The notes under the pieces are model-generated. The model was not told the DNA's origin. It made no database searches and saw only the letters and a list, made by a program, of their open reading frames with translations. Shown here piece by piece: positions 57,403 through 64,000 of a stretch of DNA of 64,000 nt. Source of the DNA: Aphelocoma coerulescens (lineage: Eukaryota > Chordata > Aves > Passeriformes > Corvidae); the NCBI RefSeq assembly GCF_041296385.1, contig NW_027183960.1, positions 2,217,001 to 2,281,000 of the forward strand, given 5' to 3'. The position numbers and the translations under genes are program-made. Numbering within the stretch: position 1 is the stretch's first letter; every line of letters starts with the position of its first letter.

Positions 57403-58325
57403 GGAAAATCCACCTGGCATCTTTGGAAGGGCCATGCAGCCCAAGGCCTCCCTCCTCTAGCAAGTTACTTTGTAACTTGGCTGTTGGCTTTAGCACAGAT
57501 CAAGCAACCTTCAACAGCTCCTTTTGCCAGTCTAAAAAGACCCCCAGCAACATACATCATGAGATAGGCTTCTGCCAATCCTCAGGAAGTGCAAGAACTC
57601 TCTTAATGGAGTTGCTTTAATATTGGTAGGGCCAAAGGTTCTGGTATCTCTTGTTTGCCATCCCTTGGAAACCAATTCTTGCCTTTTTTCTCTGCCACAC
57701 GACTTTTAACTGTATGTCAAACTGCTGCGGTAGAAAAGACAGCTTCCTGGGCAGTGATGGAGTCACGGGGAGCAAAGGGGGCATCTTGGAGAGTTCTGGC
57801 AGAAGTGTGGCTTTCTGAGTTTCTTCATCCACCAAAAAGGAGACAGAGGAGTCCTGTAACATTCTTCAACTCCAGGGAGAGGCCATGGGGCTTTTGCCAT
57901 GGAGTCTCTCAAATGATTGCGGGATGCAGCTCCCTTCTGATGCTAAGTTCCTGGCAACAGCACCCTCTGAGGTACTCGGGAATTACAGACTTCCGGAACT
58001 GCCTACTCTATGCCCCCCTCTAATATGCACTCCCCTTTTGGAATGGAAAAGGAAGAAAACCAAACTATTCCTAATGCTAGGAAGTCTTTGCTGCCTTGCT
58101 CTAGGTTCAGGAATTTAGCAGGGCCTTGGCTGAGCAACAGTCTCTGTTGATTAGTAACAGTTTCTAGAACGAATACTTTCTTCTGTTACTTCCCCCCCTG
58201 TAAATTCCTAGCCTTGTCTAAGGAGAGATTCACACGGTCTCTTTGTAAAGACACATCTATCTTACTCCTTTCACGCCCACACCTTCCTTGCGGTGGAACG
58301 GCTCTCCCCGGCACAGCACCTGGCA

Positions 58326-58373
58326 CAAAACCCCCGTATACGCACACACACACCTGCACTTACCCTGCACTCC

Positions 58374-58404
<31 letters not shown>
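58326..58404 (+). repeat. (CA)n microsatellite, unit 2
   Basis: Longer tract (about 28 bp uninterrupted) than in either arm of unit 1; accounts for the 8-bp change in offset. Confidence 0.9.
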
Positions 58405-58509
58405 CTCCCGCACACTAACACCCCCTCCACATCCCCACCATGCTACTTGCAGTGGCCCCGCCCCTGCCATCCCCACCGGCTGGCAGCACCCACTCCTCGC
58501 ATGCTTCCC

Positions 58510-59610
58510 CATGCCTTGCATTTCCTTGCTGCCCCCTCTGTAGCCTTCCCTCAACCTGCCTTTTCTCCCCTGCCTTGCACTGACTTGCTCACCCATCCCC
58601 CACCTGACTTCCTTTCACATTCGTCTAGGTCTGGCCTCACCTTTCCTTTTCCTTCTAGGACCCTCATTGCCTTGCCTCGCCTCGCAAAGCCACCACTTGC
58701 CTTGCCTTGCCCTTGAACCCCTCCCTTGCCTTGCATGACCTTGCTCACCCCTCCCCCACCTGGAATTCAACACCCCTTTTCAATGACATTTCTGGGCCTT
58801 GCCCTGCCCTTTCTGCTCCTCCGAGGAATCTCAAAGCTCTCAAGCATCTCCGGTGTTTCAGGATCCCATGAGAGGAAGACCAGGGGAGGACGCATGTTGC
58901 CACACTCATCTCTGTGGGCAGCCTTTGTCTGGGAGCAATCCTTGCGTGTCTTGAACCTTGGAGGGGCAATTCACATTTTGCCCTTGAGCTCGGGGACCAG
59001 AAAGAGAGTTCTTTTGCATACAAGGGAAGGCAGGTAGCTCAAGTCTTTTAGGTACAGAGGAGAGATGACCCACGTGGGATCAAGGCCACACAGAGCACTT
59101 GGTCCTGGCCACTTTTGTGCACCAGCAGTCCTTGAATGTACTTCTCACCTGCCTTGCCTGGCCTTGCCTTGGCAACACAACACTTGCCTTGCCTTGCCCT
59201 GCTAGCCCTCTGGAGCCTTGCATTCCTTTGCAGGGCCCTGCCCCGCACATGACCTGCCTACTGTTTTCCTCCAGGGCCTTGGCTTGCTGAGCCCTTCCTG
59301 TTTCTGCCTGGCCTTCCCATCAGTGGCCCTTCCTTCCTACAGCCAGCCTTGCCTCTAACTTCTGGGCCTTCTCTTGCCTACCAGTCCATTTGCTTTCCCC
59401 TCACTGCTCTGGCCTTGCCTACCTCTCCCTTGACTTGCCCACAATTGCCTGCACTCGGTTTGCAGCGCCTTGCCTGCATGGAAGGCAAGGGAAAGAGTGG
59501 TAGGCCGGGCAAAGCAAAGCCAGCAAGTTGTAGGCAGTGCGAGGCAAGGCAGACGCAGGCAAAGGAAGCAGAGCAAGGGTACCTTAAGAAGAACTAGACA
59601 AGGCAAGGCC
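58510..59610. repeat. TTGCC minisatellite, unit 2
   Basis: Copy of 17870-18970, closer to the unit 1 right arm at several sites (near 59228-59245, 59365-59385). Confidence 0.75.
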
Positions 59611-60939
59611 AAGAGACTCGGAGTGCCTTTCCTTGGGAAGGCAAGGACATAGTGCCAGTGTTGCTGGAGCAGATGTTAAGGTACTGTGGGGAGGAATAGT
59701 CCAGCAAGACATTTCTCTTCTGGCCCCTGTGCGTGTAGGGGCAATTGTTGGACATATTCAATACTGGAGGCGGATCAGTCGCTGGATGTGTTGTATTTTG
59801 GAGGAGGGGATGCCGTTTCTTTGGAGATGGGCTTGTAGTTGCTCTCTTTGGCAAGGAAGGCAGGTTTGGATGTGCACATCAGGTACTCCTAGGGATTTTA
59901 AAGGCTTTTCCCAACAGGCAGAGCTCTCTCTGGGTTCGAGCTGTTGAGCTGTCAGTGGGAATGCAAAGGCCAAGCTCTTAAGCTATTTGTCCTGGTGCCT
60001 TCAGTGTGTGAGCAGTCCCTGGTGCCGTTGCCTTTGGATCCTGACTCTGGGAGAGGGAAGGCTTAGGATGGTACCTAGAGCTGAGAAGGAGAGTGCTGAG
60101 AACAGCGTGTGTGCTGCTAGTTTGAGGGGTGCAGGTGAAGTTGTAGGCAGCAAGATCTTCCTCAGCTGGCACTGTTTTGAGCCCTGTTTTTGCCAGATGG
60201 TTTCAAGTTGGTGGGCGGAATCTGCGAGAGGGAAAAGATTTGTATGGGCCAAAGAGGTGTGGTGTAAAGAAGAGTGTGCTCTTGGAAGGGGAAGATGAGG
60301 GCAACCTTTTTGTCCTGACACCGTTGATTTGAGTGCAGGGCCGTTTGCAAGTTGCCTCTGTCTGCCCTTGGGGTGGTTTCGAGCTGGGCCAGGTGCTTGG
60401 CCTTCTTTTGCAAGTCTGCAGCGCCGTCGTGTGGTTGTTTCCATGAGCGCTGACAGTGCCCGGCAAAAAGCTCTTGGCTGGCGCGGCCCCAGTCGTGTGG
60501 AAGCAGTTGGTGGAAGAGCTCCGCTGTGCATCCTGCCTCTTGGAGACATAAAAGGATGTAACCCTGCGCGTAGCGGGGAAGCAAGACGAATCTTTTCATT
60601 GTTGGCTGAGCAGTTTCTAAGCGGCAAAAGTAAAGGCAGTTTCAGCACGGCCTCTTTCTTTCAGAACCTTTTCTGTGCCATCATGAACATGCTCAACATG
60701 CCACTCGCACCCGCTGAACTGCATCAAAGGCCCTGGAGATAGGCGCTTTCCTTCAAGCTCTCTGTAGCATCGTACCCTCCACCTCTGGCGGATCCCAAAG
60801 CCCTTCCAAACATCCAGCAGCTGCACGCAGAGAACAAGTGCTAAAACAAGGCGTTGGCCTTCCTAGTCCTTTTAAAGTCTGTGAACTAGGCGAAACATTC
60901 CAGTGAGCAGCACTTTCCTTCGCAACTATATCTAGAGCA
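59611..60939. other. Unassigned arm sequence, unit 2
   Basis: Third copy of 18971-20299. It has one private change (ELF for ALF in the minus frame near 60472) and shares other sites with the unit 1 left arm. No gene recognised. Confidence 0.35.
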
Positions 60940-63900
60940 TCATCACATTCTCTCCAAGTGGGTAAGTCCACCCTTGCAGCGCAGCGTTTGCAGCCACAGT
61001 TCGGACTGAGAGATAGGCCAGGTGAGAAAGCATTTCTTGACTATCCCTCTTCTCTGGAAGACTTGATACTCGCAGCGCGACCACGTCCACACACCTTCAG
61101 TGTGGCCAGGTTCAAGCAGCTAGAGCTCCCAGAGATGGGAGAGTCAGGAGAGAAGACGTTCCAAAAGTACCGTGTACTTACAGCAGCATTAAAACTGTGC
61201 ACAGCAGTCTGCAGCACTGTAGACTGCGGCTTCTCCGACAGACGAGCCATCCCATTGTTGCCTCTCGCAGCCTGCTTGCTAGCTGCTCTCCTGAAGAAAA
61301 GAACTAGAAGAAAAAGCCAATGCTGGGCTGCACCTTCCCCTTGCCTTACGTAAAGCCACCTAAACTCCCCGCTGCACTCTCTACTTCCCCTCTCCTTGGA
61401 AGCGACCACTGTGTTTGCTGCATCTCGAAGCCTAAAGTTAAGCGCCAGTGGTTTTGGGGATGGTTGGAAGAGGGATAAGTAGTAGCACAAGGAAGTAGTT
61501 GTCGTTGAACTTCCTCCTTCTCAATGCTAACGTGAATTGGGCAGGCAGGCGAGTGCTAGCCACGCTCCTTTCTCAGTTTGTACGCTGCGGACACGAGTCC
61601 GGTGCTCTGCGCCTTCGTTCGGCCTCTTTAGTACCCATGTCGCTCTTTCATTCAGCCGGAGTCGAAGCGTCGTCTACTTCTCGCCCAGAGAGCACGGTGC
61701 CGGCAGCGAAATGCCCCAGCCGACTGCTTCTGCCGACACACGCCTGGTCTATGCACTTTCCCTCGCAGCGACATACAGCAGCACTTTCGGTCTTTCTTGT
61801 CGTCCAAATGTAAAGGGAAAGATTCTCTGCTATGTCCCGCCCAGAGAACAGTTTTAGGTCAACCAGCACGCCCAGAGCTTGCCCTCGACGCGTGGAAACT
61901 TGTGTTTGCACCACATTCAAGTGGCTGCCGTCTTTCCTTTACAGGCTGCAGAACGCCGTCAGATCCCGGTGCTCTCTGCACCTGCCTTCTCAGTTCCAAT
62001 ACCGCCGCGCACAATACAGCTTTGCAGGAAGCAAACACGCGGATAGTCATGTCGCTCAGAAGAACGTGCCAGGACGAAAAGATGTTCTTCCTTTCTCCTC
62101 GTCGCCCATATTGTGGTGCTGTACTGAAAGCCTTGGCCAGCGAAAGGCTAATCCAGCAAGTGTTTCTCACCTGACGCATTTCGCTGAGGGAGAGCTGAGG
62201 AAAATCCTTGCACAGCACACTGCGGATGCGTGCAGTACACATGCTGAAGAGAGCCACAGCTAAAAGCAATCGCTGGGCTTCAGTTCTGTCCAGACGGCAG
62301 AAGGCGAAGAACGAAGCAGCTGGGCACCGCGTTAACGTACTCAGTGGACCGAATTTCAAATGTCCAGCCAAGAGCTGCTTCACAAGCAGATTCAGCTGAG
62401 AATGCTCTGGATGGTTCACAAAGTAAGGCGTAGCCGTTGCACTCTATCACACTACCTGGCCAGAAGAAGTTTCTTACACCTTCAATGCTGCAGCGTCCAT
62501 GCAGCTGGAGCACACGCAGTAGGACGCGTCCAGATAGACGGCGTTCTTCAAGTACCCCCCTCCTCCAAGCAGCCTTGAAACTGAGCACAACACACTGCGG
62601 CTCGGGAGCTTCCTTCTCAGACAGACGTGCCGTCACGTTATTCACTCTCGCAGCTCCGTTGCCCACTAGCAGCAGGTGCTACCAAAGCAAAATGCTCCAG
62701 AAGTAAAAAGCACTGCTGAGCAAACCTTTTCCTTTGCCTCACGTAAAGCACTGTAAACTGTCCGCTGCACTCTTTATTTCCATTCTCCGCTGCATCTACC
62801 ACTGTCATCTCTGCATCTCGAAGCATAAAGCTCGGCACAATTCTTCCCAGGGAAAGCTGGAAGAGAAATAGGTAGCAGCACAAGTAGCTGCAAGTGGAAC
62901 TTTTGTTTTCAACTGCTAACGTGAATCCGCAAAGAAGCGAGCGGCAGCCACGCTTCTTCTTGCAGCCTGTGCGATGCGCACACCAGCTCGGTGCTCTGCG
63001 CCCTCATTCGTATGCTCTTCGTACCATGTCGCGCTTTTCATTCTGCCGGAGTCGAAGCGTCGTCTACTTCTCGCCCGGAGAGCACGGTGCCGGAAGAGAA
63101 ATGCCCCAGCCGACTGCCCTTCCGAAACACACCAGGGCTATGCACTTTTCTCGCAGCGACATACAGCAGCACTTTCGGTCTTTTCTTGTCGTCCAAATGT
63201 AAAGGGAAAGATTCTCAGCAATGTCGGGCACAGAGAACAGTTTTAGGTCAACAAGCACGCCCAGAGCTTGCCCGCGACTCGTGGAAACTTGTGTTTGCAC
63301 ACATTCCAGTGGCAGCCCTCTTTCCTTTACAGCCTGCAGAGCGCCGTCAGATCGCGGTGCTCTCTGCACCTGCCTTCTCCCTTTCAAGTACCACTGCGCA
63401 GAATATAGCCTTGCAGGAAGCAATGACGCGGATAGTCGTCTCGCAGAGAAGAACGTGCAAAGACGAAAAGATGTTCTTCTTTGCTCCTCCTCGTCGCCCA
63501 GATTGTGGTGCTGTACTGAAAGCCATGGCCAGCGAAAGGCTAATCCAGCAAGTGTTTCTCACCTGATGCATTTCGCTGAGGGAGAGCTGAGGAAAATCCT
63601 TGCACAGCACACTGCGGATGCGTGCAGTACACATGCTGAAGAGCGGCAAAACTCAAAGCCATCGCTGGGCTTCAGTTCTGTCCAGACGGCAGAAGGCGAA
63701 GAACGAAGCAGCTGGGCACCGCGTTAACGTACTCAGTGGACCGAATTTCAAATGTCCAGCCAAAAGCTGCTTCATAAGCAGATTCAGCTGAGAATGCTCT
63801 GGCTGCTTCACAAAGTAAGGCGCAGCCGTTTCCATTCATCACACTACCTGGCCAGAAGCAGTATCCTACACCTTCAATGCTGCAGCGTCCATGCAGCTGG

Positions 63901-64000
63901 AGCACACGCAGTAGGACGCGTCGAGATAGAAGGCGGTCTTCAAGTACCCCCTTCTCCAAGCAGCCTTGAAACTGAGCACAACACACTGCGGCTCGGGAGC
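60940..64000 (+). repeat. 1.4-kb repeat array, unit 2 (cut by window end)
   Basis: Landmarks at about 61263 and 62647 (spacing about 1383). The second visible unit (62647-64000) ends with the sequence specific to U1 of the right side (the GGCGGTCTTCAAGTACCCCCTTCTCC variant at about 63932-63957), so one U2-like unit is absent here compared with unit 1's right arm. Confidence 0.88.

Larger units (their letters stand above)
54166..58273 (-). mobile_element. ERV2, unit 2 left arm
   Basis: Minus-strand copy: 3' LTR 54166-54629, env about 54772-56322, integrase about 56697-57402, 5' LTR 57832-58273. In env and both LTRs it agrees with the unit 1 right arm at most informative sites; in integrase near 57365-57420 it agrees with the unit 1 left arm. 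Confidence 0.88.
40606..64000. repeat. Tandem amplicon, unit 2 (partial)
   Basis: Direct repeat of 1 to about 21.3 kb of unit 1. Beyond that point it stops following unit 1's left arm and instead follows the reverse complement of unit 1's right arm (27.3 kb down to 23.87 kb, with one 1.39-kb unit skipped). It is cut by the window end inside the 1.4-kb repeat array, so its right arm and spacer are not seen. Confidence 0.95.
42359..64000. repeat. Palindrome left arm, unit 2 (partial)
   Basis: Pairs with the unit 1 right arm with coordinate sums of 89242 (54.27-58.2 kb), 89250 (59.0-63.6 kb; the 8-bp change is the longer CA tract) and 87858 at the very end (one 1392-bp repeat fewer). Start inferred as 1754+40605. 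Its own right arm lies beyond the window. Confidence 0.9.

Noticed and set aside
1..64000. Assembly artefact simply repeating the same sequence
   Set aside because: Units differ by private substitutions, a 29-bp indel, CA length and array copy number. An artefact would be near-identical throughout, although a collapsed or mis-joined array cannot be fully excluded.

Overview
The window looks like a piece of a vertebrate, most probably avian, genome in a highly amplified repeat region, possibly sex-chromosomal. The evidence is the absence of dense coding, three kinds of endogenous retrovirus, a CpG island and splice-like signals; no housekeeping gene was recognised that would fix the species or chromosome. 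Two scales of duplication account for almost everything. (1) A head-to-tail tandem repeat of 40,605 bp: base 1 matches base 40606, and unit 2 can be followed to the end of the window. (2) Inside each unit lies a very large imperfect palindrome. In unit 1 the left arm is about 1754-21310, the right arm about 27300-36807, with a turning point near 23.1 kb. Only the left arm of unit 2 (42359-64000) is visible.

Layout of unit 1: 1-1450, minus-strand relic of a class II (ERVK/alpha-beta-like) provirus with LTR edge, integrase tail, RNase H scrap and protease but no reverse transcriptase; 2464-12559, a nearly complete class I (gammaretrovirus-like) provirus ERV1 with both LTRs, gag, pro-pol and env, all broken by shared stops and frameshifts; 12600-13440, a CpG island; 13536-17641 (minus), an older, internally deleted gammaretrovirus-like provirus ERV2 keeping integrase and env between LTRs; 17.7-19.0 kb, (CA)n and TTGCC-rich simple sequence; 19.0-20.3 kb, unassigned arm sequence; 20.3-28.3 kb, about 1.4-kb tandem repeats pointing one way on the left and the other way on the right; 28.3-36.06 kb, the mirror image of the left arm (simple sequence, ERV2 on plus, CpG island); 36.07-36.8 kb, the outermost right arm; 36.8-40.44 kb, single-copy spacer with a solo LTR-like element and a candidate exon. 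Unit 2 starts at 40606 and repeats the same order up to the 1.4-kb array.

The most informative feature is that ERV1 sits in the left arm only. The right arm carries the intact empty site at 36074-36089, and both tandem units carry ERV1 at the same base with the same target duplication and the same stop codons. This orders events: ERV2 inserted, the palindrome formed, ERV1 inserted into one arm, the 40.6-kb unit was duplicated, and arm-to-arm exchange continued. Unit 2's left arm matches unit 1's left arm almost perfectly through ERV1 but becomes a mosaic resembling unit 1's right arm further inward, as expected from gene conversion. No intact protein-coding host gene is demonstrated; the retroviral genes are all described as pseudogenes.
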